A stretch of 49,274 nt of DNA from Hymenobacter citatus (GTDB taxonomy: Bacteria > Bacteroidota > Bacteroidia > Cytophagales > Hymenobacteraceae), in assembly GCF_014333615.1 (NCBI RefSeq), contig NZ_JACSCY010000023.1:1-49274 (forward strand), written 5' to 3'. Under the pieces are notes generated by a model that saw nothing but the letters and a program-made list of their open reading frames with translations, was not told the origin of the DNA and ran no database searches. Made by a program: the position numbers and the translations under genes. Of this stretch, positions 16,169-24,426 are shown one piece after another (position 1 is the stretch's first letter; each line of letters opens with the position of its first letter).

Positions 16169-17416
16169 ATGACTCTGTTTCCGGCTAAATCGTATTCAAT
16201 CAGCTCTTTGCCTAAGAAGACCAGCTTGGCGCGTTTCGCAAATTGCCTGCGTAATTATTTTTGGCTTTTGAAGTATTGCTTCTCTGCCACGCCCCAGTGG
16301 AGTGGTAAATATTGGGTATGGTGCGCTACATTGCTGGGTGGTGCCACGGTTGCTCAGGCCCAGCAAACAGAACGGGTAGCACCCTACATAGTGGGGGCAT
16401 ACGCGCAGGGTAGCTTTATTATGGCGCATACACCAGCCATAACCCATTTGGCAGTGTCGCACCCTACGGGAGTCGAGTTGAATTTGCAACGCCAGACCAC
16501 AGGCACGGCACCCTGGCACGCCTGGTACCGTTACCCCAAAGTAGGGCTGGCGCTGGTATATTACGACTACCACAACCCCATGCTGGGCCAGTCTTTTGCG
16601 GCTACGGCCTACATCAATAAGGCCATTTGGCGCACCGCGCGGCAGGAGCTGAATTTTCGACTAGGTACCGGACTGGGCTACTTCACCACCAGCTACGACC
16701 GTTACGATAATAAAAAAAATGAAATGATTGGCTCGCGTCTGAACGCGACTATTCAGACCCGTGTGGAGTACGATGTGGCCGTGTCTGACCACCTGGGGCT
16801 GTTGATGGGGGTAGCGTTCAACCACTATTCCAACGGCGCTACCACCAAGCCCAACCGGGGTATCAACCTGCCCTCGGTGGTACTGGGAGTGAACTACCAT
16901 CAGCAGCGAGCTTTCCAACCGCAGCCCGATGCCATGGCTGCCGAGCCGGACGATATTGGGCGGTTTTTTGTGAACCTGAGCACCAGCTACGCCTTCAAGC
17001 AACTGCGGGAAACCGACCAGTGGGTCAACCGGCGCTACTCCGTATTTTCGGCCACGGTGGCGGTGGGCAAGCGCCTCAACCGCAAAAGCAACCTGATGCT
17101 GGGCCTGGAGGGCTTTCAGGATCAGTCGCTGCGAGCTGCGCAGCGTATGGATGGCGATACCACGCAGACGGGTGGTAGGCTACCCGACATCAGAAAGGCC
17201 GGCGTGTACATCGGGCACGAGCTATTATTCGGGCGGCTGGCTTTTGTCTCGCACCTGGGCGTGTACATCTACAATCCCTACAAATCCAATCCGTTCTACT
17301 ACGAGCGGCTGGGGCTGAAGTATCATTTCACCAAGCGCGTATTTGGGGATGTGGACCTGAAAGTGCACCGCGCCGCCGCCGATGCCCTGGAACTGCGGGT
17401 AGGGGTGAAGCTGTGA
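16169..17416 (+). CDS. Acyloxyacyl hydrolase, PagL-like lipid A 3-O-deacylase
   Basis: The ORF encodes 415 residues. About 50 residues precede a hydrophobic signal-like segment ending TVAQAQQ, so the true start may be internal and at a non-ATG codon. The next 200 residues have the barrel pattern of the lipid A deacylase family. It carries the catalytic motif HYSNG with His219 and Ser221, matching the H-x-S-N signature of PagL-type enzymes, which remove a 3-O-acyl chain from lipid A in the outer membrane. The C-terminal half (about 250-415) continues as beta strands (for example AGVYIGHELLFGRLAF). Much of it is beyond the usual PagL length, so the protein is larger than the Gram-negative prototype. 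The stop codon lies within the GTGA microsatellite. Confidence 0.8.
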   Translation: MTLFPAKSYSISSLPKKTSLARFANCLRNYFWLLKYCFSATPQWSGKYWVWCATLLGGATVAQAQQTERVAPYIVGAYAQGSFIMAHTPAITHLAVSHPTGVELNLQRQTTGTAPWHAWYRYPKVGLALVYYDYHNPMLGQSFAATAYINKAIWRTARQELNFRLGTGLGYFTTSYDRYDNKKNEMIGSRLNATIQTRVEYDVAVSDHLGLLMGVAFNHYSNGATTKPNRGINLPSVVLGVNYHQQRAFQPQPDAMAAEPDDIGRFFVNLSTSYAFKQLRETDQWVNRRYSVFSATVAVGKRLNRKSNLMLGLEGFQDQSLRAAQRMDGDTTQTGGRLPDIRKAGVYIGHELLFGRLAFVSHLGVYIYNPYKSNPFYYERLGLKYHFTKRVFGDVDLKVHRAAADALELRVGVKL

Positions 17417-17459
17417 GTGAGTGAGTGAGTGAGTGAGTGAGTGAGTGAGTGAGTGAGTG
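17413..17459 (+). repeat. GTGA tetranucleotide microsatellite
   Basis: Eleven exact GTGA units plus GTG run from 17413 to 17459. The upstream gene's TGA stop lies in the first unit, so a change in copy number would not alter that protein. It could change spacing to the next gene, 113 bases downstream. Confidence 0.97.
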
Positions 17460-17572
17460 GCGCTATGCGACACTTCGTCCGGTTCAGTTGACAGTTGGGT
17501 GGCACGCATTGGGAGGCAGCTCCGTCGGCGGCTATCTTCCGCTCATTGTTCACAACTTCGCAAGGCACTACC

Positions 17573-18247
17573 ATGGAACCCTTTCTGCTCCTCATACGCT
17601 GGCTACACATTGCGGCCGGATTTACGGGTTTTTTTGTGGCGCCCGTGGCCATGTGGGTGCGCAAGGGCGGCCCGGCGCACCGGCGCTGGGGGAAGGTGTT
17701 CTTCTGGGCAATGGTGGTAGCAGGCGGCACGGCTGTGGCGCTGGCAAGCATCAAGGGCCTTACCTTCTTGCTGCTAACGGGCATCTTCAGCCTCTACCTA
17801 GCGTGCTTCGGCTACCGCTCACTCTACCTCAAGCAGCTGGGGCACGGCCAGCGCCCTACCCTTCCCGACTGGCTGGGGGTAGGGGCAGGCCTACTGATTT
17901 TTGGCGGCACGCTGCTGTACGGCTTCCTGCGTGGCGTGGTGCCCTCCGCGGTGTTCGGAGCCATTGGAATGATGCTGACGGGACGGCAACTATGGTCCTA
18001 CATGCGCACGGCACCACCCGTACCGGGGCAGTGGCTGCTCAATCATATTTCGGGGTTTGTGGGCGCCTATATTGCGGCCGTATCGGCATTTTCGGCTACT
18101 AGCCTTACGTTCATTCCGTGGCCGGTTAACTTTCTGTGGCCTACGCTACTCATCGTGCCCCCCATGATATGGGTGCAGCGCCGCTACAAGCAGCAGTTTG
18201 CCCGCCAGCACTGGGCTGCTCGCATAGAAGCACTGCGTAGAGGGTAG
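17573..18247 (+). CDS. Polytopic membrane protein, DUF2306-like
   Basis: The ATG at 17573 (inside CCATGG) gives 224 residues; an upstream ORF extension would add 26 residues of unlikely sequence. There are about six or seven hydrophobic spans. The opening HIAAGFTGFFVAPVAMWVRKGGPAHRRWGKVFFWAMVV (residues 11-48) has the pattern of DUF2306-type inner-membrane proteins: a His in helix 1, then a KGG..HR.WG loop before helix 2. A late His (NHISGFVGAYIAA) is also typical. Haem or quinone binding by such proteins is speculation. It follows the lipid A deacylase and microsatellite and converges on pyrD. Function is unknown. Confidence 0.7.
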   Translation: MEPFLLLIRWLHIAAGFTGFFVAPVAMWVRKGGPAHRRWGKVFFWAMVVAGGTAVALASIKGLTFLLLTGIFSLYLACFGYRSLYLKQLGHGQRPTLPDWLGVGAGLLIFGGTLLYGFLRGVVPSAVFGAIGMMLTGRQLWSYMRTAPPVPGQWLLNHISGFVGAYIAAVSAFSATSLTFIPWPVNFLWPTLLIVPPMIWVQRRYKQQFARQHWAARIEALRRG

Positions 18248-18303
18248 GGAGACAAAGCACACGCTCACCGTGCGAGTCTGTGCGCGAGTCGTGCAACGCG
18301 CCC

Positions 18304-19332
18304 CTACACCAGTGCCCGATTGATACGCCCTACCAAGGCCGGGCCTTCATATACAAACCCGGTGTACAGTTGCACCAGCGACGCGCCGGCGGCCAGCTTT
18401 TCCTGTGCATCCTGGGGCGAGTGAATGCCACCCGCCCCAATGATGGGTAGGCCGCCATTGGTGCGCCGGTGCAGGAAGCGAATGACCTCGGTAGCACGCT
18501 CCCGCAACGGCCGGCCGCTCAGGCCACCCGCACCCAGGCTGGTTACGTGGTCGGTAGCGGTGCGCAGGTCGGCGCGGCTGATGGTGGTGTTAGTAGCCAC
18601 CAACCCGCTGAGGTTGGTTTCGCGGGCGATAAGCAGGATGTCGTCAAGCTGCGAATCCGTTAGGTCGGGCGCAATCTTAAGCAGGAGTGGGCGCGGCTGG
18701 GGTAGGGACTGGTTACGTTCCTGCACCTGCTGTAGCAGTTGTATCAGGGGCTCGCGCTCTTGCAACTGCCGCAGCCCCGGTGTATTCGGCGACGATACAT
18801 TCACCACGAAATAGTCGACTACCTCGTGTAGCGCTTCCACGCAGGCTACGTAGTCTTGGGCGGCCTGCTCGTTGGGCGTGTCTTTGTTCTTGCCAATGTT
18901 GCCGCCAATGATGAGCTGCTGGTTACGGCGCTGCCGCAGGCGCTGAGCGGCTGCAGTGGCCCCATCGTTGTTGAAACCCATGCGGTTCACCAGTGCCTCA
19001 TCTTGGGGCAGCCGAAACAGGCGAGGCGCAGGGTTGCCCGGCTGCGGCCGCGGCGTCACCGTTCCAATCTCCACGAAGCCGAAGCCCAATGCCCCCAGCT
19101 CATCGGTCAGCACGGCATTCTTATCGAGTCCCGCCGCCAATCCCACTGGGTTTCGGAATTTCAAGCCGAAAACCTCGCGCTCTAGTTTTGGATGCTGGAA
19201 GTCGTACAACCCGCGCAGCAACGCTGCCGTACCCGGCAGGCGGTAGGCGCTTTTCAGATTATTGAAAACAACGTGGTGCGCCCGCTCCGCGTCGAGTTGG
19301 AAGAGTAGAGGTTTGAGAAGGGCTTTGTACAT
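18304..19332 (-). CDS. pyrD: Dihydroorotate dehydrogenase (quinone), class 2
   Basis: PyrD oxidises dihydroorotate to orotate in pyrimidine synthesis, passing electrons from FMN to membrane quinone. The 342-residue protein has the class 2 N-terminal helical extension (MYKALLKPLLFQLDAERAHH), which binds the membrane. It has the FMN-barrel motifs NPVGLAAGLDKNA (61-73), GTVTPRPQPGNP, RMGFNN, VNVSSPNTPG with the catalytic Ser181, KIAPDLTD, and IGAGGI near the end. Length is normal. A CATCTTTG -7-like box lies only eight bases before the ATG, next to a composite palindromic repeat. It is last in a series of minus-strand genes but probably has its own promoter. Confidence 0.97.
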   Translation of the reverse strand: MYKALLKPLLFQLDAERAHHVVFNNLKSAYRLPGTAALLRGLYDFQHPKLEREVFGLKFRNPVGLAAGLDKNAVLTDELGALGFGFVEIGTVTPRPQPGNPAPRLFRLPQDEALVNRMGFNNDGATAAAQRLRQRRNQQLIIGGNIGKNKDTPNEQAAQDYVACVEALHEVVDYFVVNVSSPNTPGLRQLQEREPLIQLLQQVQERNQSLPQPRPLLLKIAPDLTDSQLDDILLIARETNLSGLVATNTTISRADLRTATDHVTSLGAGGLSGRPLRERATEVIRFLHRRTNGGLPIIGAGGIHSPQDAQEKLAAGASLVQLYTGFVYEGPALVGRINRALV

Positions 19333-19339
19333 AGCAGTA

Positions 19340-19347
19340 CAAAGATG
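19340..19347 (-). promoter_or_regulatory. -7-like box (CATCTTTG, minus strand) before pyrD
   Basis: The minus strand reads CATCTTTG, one base off TAnnTTTG, seven bases before the ATG. If it is used, transcription would start at or within a few bases of the start codon. The expected -33 position falls inside the adjacent repeat. Confidence 0.45.
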
Positions 19348-19349
19348 GT

Positions 19350-19558
19350 AATGAATGGTGAATGGTGAGATGGTGAAGAGGTGAGTTAAAAGATGCCTAT
19401 CATGCTGGGCAGAGCGAAGGACCTGCTCACGTCAGAACGAGTCGTTGTTACGTTCGTCGTTCTCGCGCGAGAAGATTCTTGGCTCTGCTCAGCATGACAG
19501 GCATATTTTAACTCACCATCTCACTATCTCACCATCTCACCATCTCACCATTCACCAC
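19350..19558. repeat. Composite palindromic element (copy A)
   Basis: Outer arms are imperfect: GGTGAAT/GGTGAGAT-type repeats on the left (19350-19385) and five eight-base TCACCATC-type units on the right (19513-19552). Then comes GTTAAAA / TTTTAAC, then a core reading ATCATGCTGGGCAGAGCG on the left and GGCTCTGCTCAGCATGACAG on the right. The loop includes AGTCGTTGTTACG (19440-19452), which occurs in reverse in copy B. The element ends directly at the comM-like stop codon (19559-19561). Confidence 0.9.
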
Positions 19559-21097
19559 CTACCCCGCCCAGCCTTCGCGATCCAGCGAGCGGTATTGGAT
19601 GGCTTCGGCCAAGTGCTCGATGCCGATGGCGTCGGTGGCGGCCAGGTCGGCAATGGTGCGGGCCACTTTCAGGATGCGGTCGTAGGCACGGGCCGAGAGG
19701 CCAAGGCGCTCCATAGCCGTCTTGAGTAGGGTGCGGCCGGCCGGGTCTATCTGACAAATGTCCTTTACCATTTGCGAGGGCATCATGGCGTTGGAGTGAA
19801 TTTCGGGAAACTCCGCAAACCGTGCGGCCTGCACCTGTCGGGCTTTCTCTACTCGCTGCTGGATGTTCTCGCTGCTTTCAGCCTTGCGCGTTTCCGTCAT
19901 TTGATCAAAAGTCACGGGCGTCACCTCCACGTGCAGGTCGATGCGGTCGAGCAATGGACCCGATACTTTGTTGAGGTAGCGCTGCACCACGCCGGGGCCG
20001 CACACGCATTCCTTCTCAGGATGATTGTAGTAGCCACACGGACAGGGGTTCATTGAGGCAATCAACATGAAGTTGGCCGGAAAATCAATGCTGACTTTGG
20101 CGCGGGAGATGGTCACGCGGCGCTCCTCCAGCGGTTGGCGCATTACCTCCAGCACCGTGCGCTTAAACTCCGGCAGCTCGTCCAGAAACAGCACCCCGTT
20201 GTGCGACAGCGAAATTTCGCCCGGCTGTGGGTTGCCGCCCCCGCCTACCAGGGCCACGTCCGAAATCGTGTGGTGCGGGCTCCTGAATGGTCGCGTTGTC
20301 AGGAGCGAAGCATTGCTGCCCAGCTTTCCCGCCACCGAGTGAATCTTGGTGGTTTCCAGGGCCTCGTGCATGTTCAGTGGGGGTAGGATGCTGGGTAGGC
20401 GTTTGGCCAGCATGGTTTTGCCCGCGCCGGGCGGCCCGATCATGATGACGTTGTGGCCGCCAGCGGCCGCAATTTCCAACGCCCGCTTGATGTTTTCTTG
20501 TCCCTGCACGTCGGCAAAGTCGGCGGCATAACGGTTGGCTTCGTGCTGAAACACGTGGCGCGTATCCATCTGCACCGGTGCAATCATCTGCCTACCCTCG
20601 AAGAAATCGATAGCCTCCTGCATAGTTTCTACAGGAATCACATCGAGGTTGTTAACAATGGCTGCTTCAAGGGCATTTTCTTTGGGTAAGATAATGCCCT
20701 TGAAGCCTTCCTTACGCGCCTGAATGGCAATGGGCAACACGCCCCGAATGGGCCGCAGGCCCCCGTCGAGTGCCAACTCGCCCATAATGATGTACTCGCC
20801 CAGCTGCTCGGTGGCAAGCTGCTGCGACGCGTGCAAAATGCCCAGCGCAATCGGCAAATCATACGCCGAGCCTTCCTTGCGAATATCAGCCGGCGCCATG
20901 TTCACCACCACCTTGGTACGCGGCATCCGATACCCCCGAAACTTCAGGGCCGCCTCCACCCGCTGCTGACTTTCCTTAATGGCATTGTCGGGTAGGCCAA
21001 CCACATAAAAATTAGTGCCTTGCGATACAACAACTTCAATCGTAATAGTGGTAGCATTCACCCCCTGCACGGCCGAGCCGTAGGTTTTGGTAAGCAT
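19559..21097 (-). CDS. YifB/ComM-family Mg-chelatase-like AAA ATPase
   Basis: The ATG at 21097 gives 512 residues starting MLTKTYGSAVQGV, the usual family start. An N-terminal Lon-protease-like domain includes GELALDGGLRPIRGVLPIA (107-125). The AAA core has Walker A GPPGAGKT (221-228) and Walker B LFLDELPEF. Cysteine-rich NPCPCGYYNHPEKECVC follows the central part, and the Mg-chelatase C-terminal helical domain closes the protein (ADLAATDAIGIEHLAEAIQYR). ComM homologues are hexameric helicases that promote branch migration during natural transformation in other bacteria; here that is inference from family. The stop codon abuts the composite repeat. Confidence 0.93.
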   Translation of the reverse strand: MLTKTYGSAVQGVNATTITIEVVVSQGTNFYVVGLPDNAIKESQQRVEAALKFRGYRMPRTKVVVNMAPADIRKEGSAYDLPIALGILHASQQLATEQLGEYIIMGELALDGGLRPIRGVLPIAIQARKEGFKGIILPKENALEAAIVNNLDVIPVETMQEAIDFFEGRQMIAPVQMDTRHVFQHEANRYAADFADVQGQENIKRALEIAAAGGHNVIMIGPPGAGKTMLAKRLPSILPPLNMHEALETTKIHSVAGKLGSNASLLTTRPFRSPHHTISDVALVGGGGNPQPGEISLSHNGVLFLDELPEFKRTVLEVMRQPLEERRVTISRAKVSIDFPANFMLIASMNPCPCGYYNHPEKECVCGPGVVQRYLNKVSGPLLDRIDLHVEVTPVTFDQMTETRKAESSENIQQRVEKARQVQAARFAEFPEIHSNAMMPSQMVKDICQIDPAGRTLLKTAMERLGLSARAYDRILKVARTIADLAATDAIGIEHLAEAIQYRSLDREGWAG

Positions 21098-21120
21098 CGT
21101 GAATAGAGAAAAATAAGGTT

Positions 21121-21164
21121 GACAACGCAAAAGCCAGCCCCGTAGAGCTGGCTTTTGCGTTGTC
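21121..21164 (-). terminator. 18-bp perfect hairpin downstream of gmhA
   Basis: Arms 21121-21138 and 21147-21164 (GACAACGCAAAAGCCAGC and its complement) flank an eight-base loop. The GC part followed by TTTT in the arm gives a terminator for gmhA; the outer stem extends it. It lies just before the ComM-type gene start at 21097. Confidence 0.85.
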
Positions 21165-21212
21165 GAAAAACGTGCCGTAGTGATGTATAAAATACTAAAC
21201 GGCCCTCTTCAT

Positions 21213-21806
21213 TTATTTTCCAATCACTAGTTGCTCAATCAGCAGAATCATAATGTGAATGGCCTTGATATGGATTTCCTGAATCCGGTCGGCGTAGCCG
21301 GTATGGGGCGCACGGATTTCTACGTCGCAGAGGGTAGCAAGCTTGCCGCCGTCTTTGCCTGTGAGGCCTACTACGCTCAAACCAGCAGCTTTGGCGGCCT
21401 CGGCGGCGCGCAGAACATTGGGCGAATTGCCGCTGGTACTAATGGCAACCAACACATCGTTGGGCCTACCCAGCGCCTCTACGAAACGGCTAAACACCTG
21501 GTCATACCCATAATCATTGGCCACGCAGCTCATGTGGGAGGCTTCGGTGAGGGCAATAGCGGCTAGTGCGGGCCGGTCGGCGCGGTACCGGCCAGATAAC
21601 TCTTGGGCAAAATGTTGCGCGTCGCAGAGCGAGCCGCCATTGCCACAGGTCAGGATTTTGCCGCCGTGCTGAAGCGCATCGGCCATGAGGCGAGCGGCCT
21701 GCTCAATGGCAGCCAGGTTGGCCGGATCGGCCAGAAAGCGGTCCAGCAGGTCACGGGCAGTGGTGAGCTCGGCCCGGATAAGGTCAGATAATGGAGTGTT
21801 CGTCAC
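21213..21806 (-). CDS. gmhA: D-sedoheptulose 7-phosphate isomerase
   Basis: GmhA converts sedoheptulose 7-phosphate to D-glycero-D-manno-heptose 7-phosphate, the first step of heptose synthesis for lipopolysaccharide and surface glycans. The 197-residue SIS-domain protein has CGNGGSLCDAQHFAQELSGRY (the phosphate-binding segment with the metal-region His), SHMSCVANDYGYDQVFSR, and STSGNSPNVL. It ends with IQEIHIKAIHIMILLIE, which carries the late catalytic His. Length is normal. It follows the preceding membrane-protein gene by nine bases and is probably co-transcribed with it. No other heptose genes are in the window. Confidence 0.95.
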   Translation of the reverse strand: MTNTPLSDLIRAELTTARDLLDRFLADPANLAAIEQAARLMADALQHGGKILTCGNGGSLCDAQHFAQELSGRYRADRPALAAIALTEASHMSCVANDYGYDQVFSRFVEALGRPNDVLVAISTSGNSPNVLRAAEAAKAAGLSVVGLTGKDGGKLATLCDVEIRAPHTGYADRIQEIHIKAIHIMILLIEQLVIGK

Positions 21807-21815
21807 GCCGCGAAG

Positions 21816-22322
21816 TTAACGGGTTGTGGAGTTATCGGCGTCGTTGGCGGGTGGAATGATGGTATTGGGCTTCTCCAACGGAGCATTGCTGAGGCTAGGA
21901 TCCTCCTGCGGAAACACTGGCCGCCGCGGAATGGAGCCTACTGGTGCACCGGGGGTAGGCGTCATTACAATTTCGTCGGGGTAGGTGGTAGTGCCCGGTA
22001 CGGTACCGGGGCGTTGCTGGAAGTCTCGCTCACGCTGCTCCAACTGGTGGTCGTATAGACGCGCTTTCAACTCGTTGATCTTGCCTTCCAACTGTCCTAT
22101 CTGGCGCCGCAAAACGGTGCTATCAAGATTTTCTACGAGCAGTAGCGCCGCTAGCAATACCACCGCTACTATAAAGAGCGTGTTATAGAAAGTGGCCGGC
22201 TCAGTTCCTAGTCCAATGGCCGAAGCAAACGTGTCGCGGGCGGCCGGGCTGAAGATAAACAACAGAGCCAGCAGCAAGTAAACCATTACCAGAATGGTTG
22301 TCAGGCGTTTCAGGAAGAGCAT
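21816..22322 (-). CDS. Two-span membrane protein with coiled coil and Pro-rich tail
   Basis: The ATG at 22322 gives 168 residues (a TTG 13 codons upstream is less likely). It begins with a hydrophobic span (LTTILVMVYLLLALLFIF). A short loop leads to a second span (NTLFIVAVVLLAALLLV). A coiled coil (LRRQIGQLEGKINELKARLYDHQLEQRERDFQQ) and a low-complexity Pro/Thr tail follow. I do not recognise a family. The layout suggests an inner-membrane hairpin with a cytosolic coiled coil. It lies nine bases upstream of gmhA, so it is probably in the same operon, but its role is unknown. Confidence 0.75.
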   Translation of the reverse strand: MLFLKRLTTILVMVYLLLALLFIFSPAARDTFASAIGLGTEPATFYNTLFIVAVVLLAALLLVENLDSTVLRRQIGQLEGKINELKARLYDHQLEQRERDFQQRPGTVPGTTTYPDEIVMTPTPGAPVGSIPRRPVFPQEDPSLSNAPLEKPNTIIPPANDADNSTTR

Positions 22323-22470
22323 ATAGGTAGTAAGGCAGAGCGTTAGAAAATGAAGGAACAAGCGTGCAGTCCAGCTCCCGATGCGAAATATAAAATTTTT
22401 CGAGTCAGGAGGCCGAATCTGTAAGTATCAGCTACTATATAACGCAGAGTGCATACGTTCCGTTGGCATG

Positions 22471-24309
22471 CTACACCAGCGCCCCGCTGCCTTGCAATTG
22501 GTTGAGGCGCTGATACAGGCCGGCATTCTGTTGCAGTAGCTCTTGGTGGGTACCGCGCTCCACAATGCGGCCGTTTTGCAGCACAATAATCTCGTCGGCG
22601 TGCTGCACGGTGCTGAGGCGGTGGGCAATAACCAACGACGTGCGGCTTTGCATTAGGCGGGTAAGGGCTTCCTGCACCAGCTTTTCCGATTCCGTATCCA
22701 AGGCCGAAGTGGCTTCGTCCAGAATAAGAATAGGAGGGTTGCGCAGAATAGCTCGTGCAATGCTCAGGCGCTGGCGCTGTCCGCCCGAAAGACGGGCGCC
22801 CCGGTCGCCAATGACGGTCTGGTAGCCGTCGGCCGTTGCCGTAATAAAGTCGTGGGCATTGGCAATTTTGGCGGCTTCCACTACCTCTGCTTCCGTAGCC
22901 TGAGTGTTGAAGCGAATGTTGTTGAAAATAGTATCGTTGAACAGGATGCTCTCCTGGGTTACAATGCCCATCTGGTCGCGCAGGGAATGGATGGTGACGT
23001 CGCGAACGTCGTGACCATCTACCAGAATGCGGCCGCCCGTTACGTCGTAGAAGCGGGGTAGGAGGTCGGCCAGGGTGCTTTTGCCACCGCCCGAAGGGCC
23101 TACCAGCGCTACCGTTTTACCCTTGCCAATGGTCAGGTTGATGTCTTGCAGCACGGGCTGCTCGCCGTAGCCAAACTGCACGCCTTGCAGCTCAATCTGA
23201 TGCTGGAAGCTGGGCAGTACGGCCGCGTTGGGTTGATCTTGAATGGTAGGTTCGGTGTCGATGACGCGCAGCACCCGCTCGCCGGCCACCAGCCCACGCT
23301 GGATATTACTGAACGCCGACGACAACGCCTTAGCCGGCACCAGCACCTGCGAAAACAGAATGATGTAGGTGATGAATACCGAGGCCGATAAATCGGACCC
23401 ACCGCCCAGCACCAGCGTGCCGCCGTAGTACAGCAACCCCGCTACCACTGATACACCAGCAAACTCCGAAAACGGCGAGGCCAGGTCGCGGGTGTTGTCG
23501 ATGCGGCGGGCCGTGCGGGCGTACAGGTCGTTCTGTTCCCGAAACTTCTCCGTCATATACGCTTCGGCGTTGAAGGCCTTGATAACGCGCACACCGCCCA
23601 GCATCTCGTCAATCACCGAAAGCATGGTGCCCAGCGTGCTTTGGCTTTGTTGGGCTTGGCGCTTCAGCCGTTTGGAAATCCCCGAAATCAGCCCCCCCGA
23701 AATGGGCAGCAGTACCAGCGTAAACAACGTCAGCTTCACCGACATAGCAAACAGCACCGCGAAGTAGGCAATGATCTTGAGTGGTTCCTGGAGCACGGCC
23801 GTTACCGTATTCACCACCGAGTTTTCCACTTCCTGCACGTCGTTGGTGAAGCGCGACATCAAATCGCCCTTGCGCTCCTGCGAAAAATAGCCGAGTTGGA
23901 GCGTCGTTACATGCTGGTACAGATCAGCGCGCATGGTTCGAATCACGCGTGCCCGTACGCGCGCCAGAATCCGCAGGCTGAGGTAGCGAAACAGGTTGCT
24001 CAGCAGCACCGACAGCACCACAATGCCACACGCAAAAGCCAGGGCGCCCAGCCTACCCTCGGCCGCCAGCACCTGCGCAAAGTAGAAGTTGAATAACTCC
24101 TTGATGTACTCCAACGTGAGGGAAAAGGGGGGGAGAGCCGCCGGTATTTCCATCGTGTGCGTGGTATCGAACAGCACGTTGAGCAGGGGCACCAGCATGG
24201 CGAAATTGGCGATGCCGAAGAAAATATTCAGCACCGTGTACACCATGTACAGGGGTAGGAAATCGGCGTAAGGCCGCGCGTATTGCAGAATGCGGAGGTA
24301 AATCTTCAT
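22471..24309 (-). CDS. ABC exporter, MsbA/LmrA-type half-transporter
   Basis: The ATG at 24309 gives 612 residues; a TTG seven codons upstream is less likely. The N-terminal membrane domain (about 1-330) has six hydrophobic spans, with the usual ERKGDLMSRFTNDV coupling region. The ATPase domain has Walker A GPSGGGKS (404-411), the signature LSGGQ (508-512), Walker B ILILDE (527-532) and the switch His563 in IAHRLST. Such homodimers move lipids, lipid A or drugs outward across the inner membrane. With gmhA near, lipid A core transport (MsbA) is a reasonable guess, but drug or peptide export cannot be excluded. A TACCTTTG box lies eight bases before the ATG, hinting at a very short leader. Confidence 0.93.
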   Translation of the reverse strand: MKIYLRILQYARPYADFLPLYMVYTVLNIFFGIANFAMLVPLLNVLFDTTHTMEIPAALPPFSLTLEYIKELFNFYFAQVLAAEGRLGALAFACGIVVLSVLLSNLFRYLSLRILARVRARVIRTMRADLYQHVTTLQLGYFSQERKGDLMSRFTNDVQEVENSVVNTVTAVLQEPLKIIAYFAVLFAMSVKLTLFTLVLLPISGGLISGISKRLKRQAQQSQSTLGTMLSVIDEMLGGVRVIKAFNAEAYMTEKFREQNDLYARTARRIDNTRDLASPFSEFAGVSVVAGLLYYGGTLVLGGGSDLSASVFITYIILFSQVLVPAKALSSAFSNIQRGLVAGERVLRVIDTEPTIQDQPNAAVLPSFQHQIELQGVQFGYGEQPVLQDINLTIGKGKTVALVGPSGGGKSTLADLLPRFYDVTGGRILVDGHDVRDVTIHSLRDQMGIVTQESILFNDTIFNNIRFNTQATEAEVVEAAKIANAHDFITATADGYQTVIGDRGARLSGGQRQRLSIARAILRNPPILILDEATSALDTESEKLVQEALTRLMQSRTSLVIAHRLSTVQHADEIIVLQNGRIVERGTHQELLQQNAGLYQRLNQLQGSGALV

Positions 24310-24317
24310 AAGCCCCG

Positions 24318-24325
24318 CAAAGGTA
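24318..24325 (-). promoter_or_regulatory. Bacteroidota -7 box (TACCTTTG, minus strand) before the ABC exporter gene
   Basis: Exact TAnnTTTG match on the minus strand, eight bases from the ATG at 24309. No TTG at correct -33 spacing is seen. If used, the mRNA would be nearly leaderless. Confidence 0.5.
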
Positions 24326-24426
24326 GGCAATCGTAGGGGCGCGTGGCACGCACCTGTTACAGAACGAATAGGAGCGTTTTCGCAGACACAACCGGCTGAA
24401 CTACTACCGAAACGACGGCCCCCCTA

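Noticed and set aside
17413..17459. Microsatellite as a phase-variation switch of the upstream deacylase
   Set aside because: The stop codon is in the first repeat unit, so unit number cannot shift the reading frame of that gene.
17323..17784. Minus-strand ORF with repeated LTHS units
   Set aside because: The repeats are the translated complement of the GTGA microsatellite. The ORF overlaps real genes on the other strand.
21213..24309. gmhA plus ABC exporter as an LPS-heptose biosynthesis operon
   Set aside because: Only gmhA is a heptose gene. The exporter has its own promoter box and no other heptose or lipid A gene is in reach, so a pathway operon is not supported.
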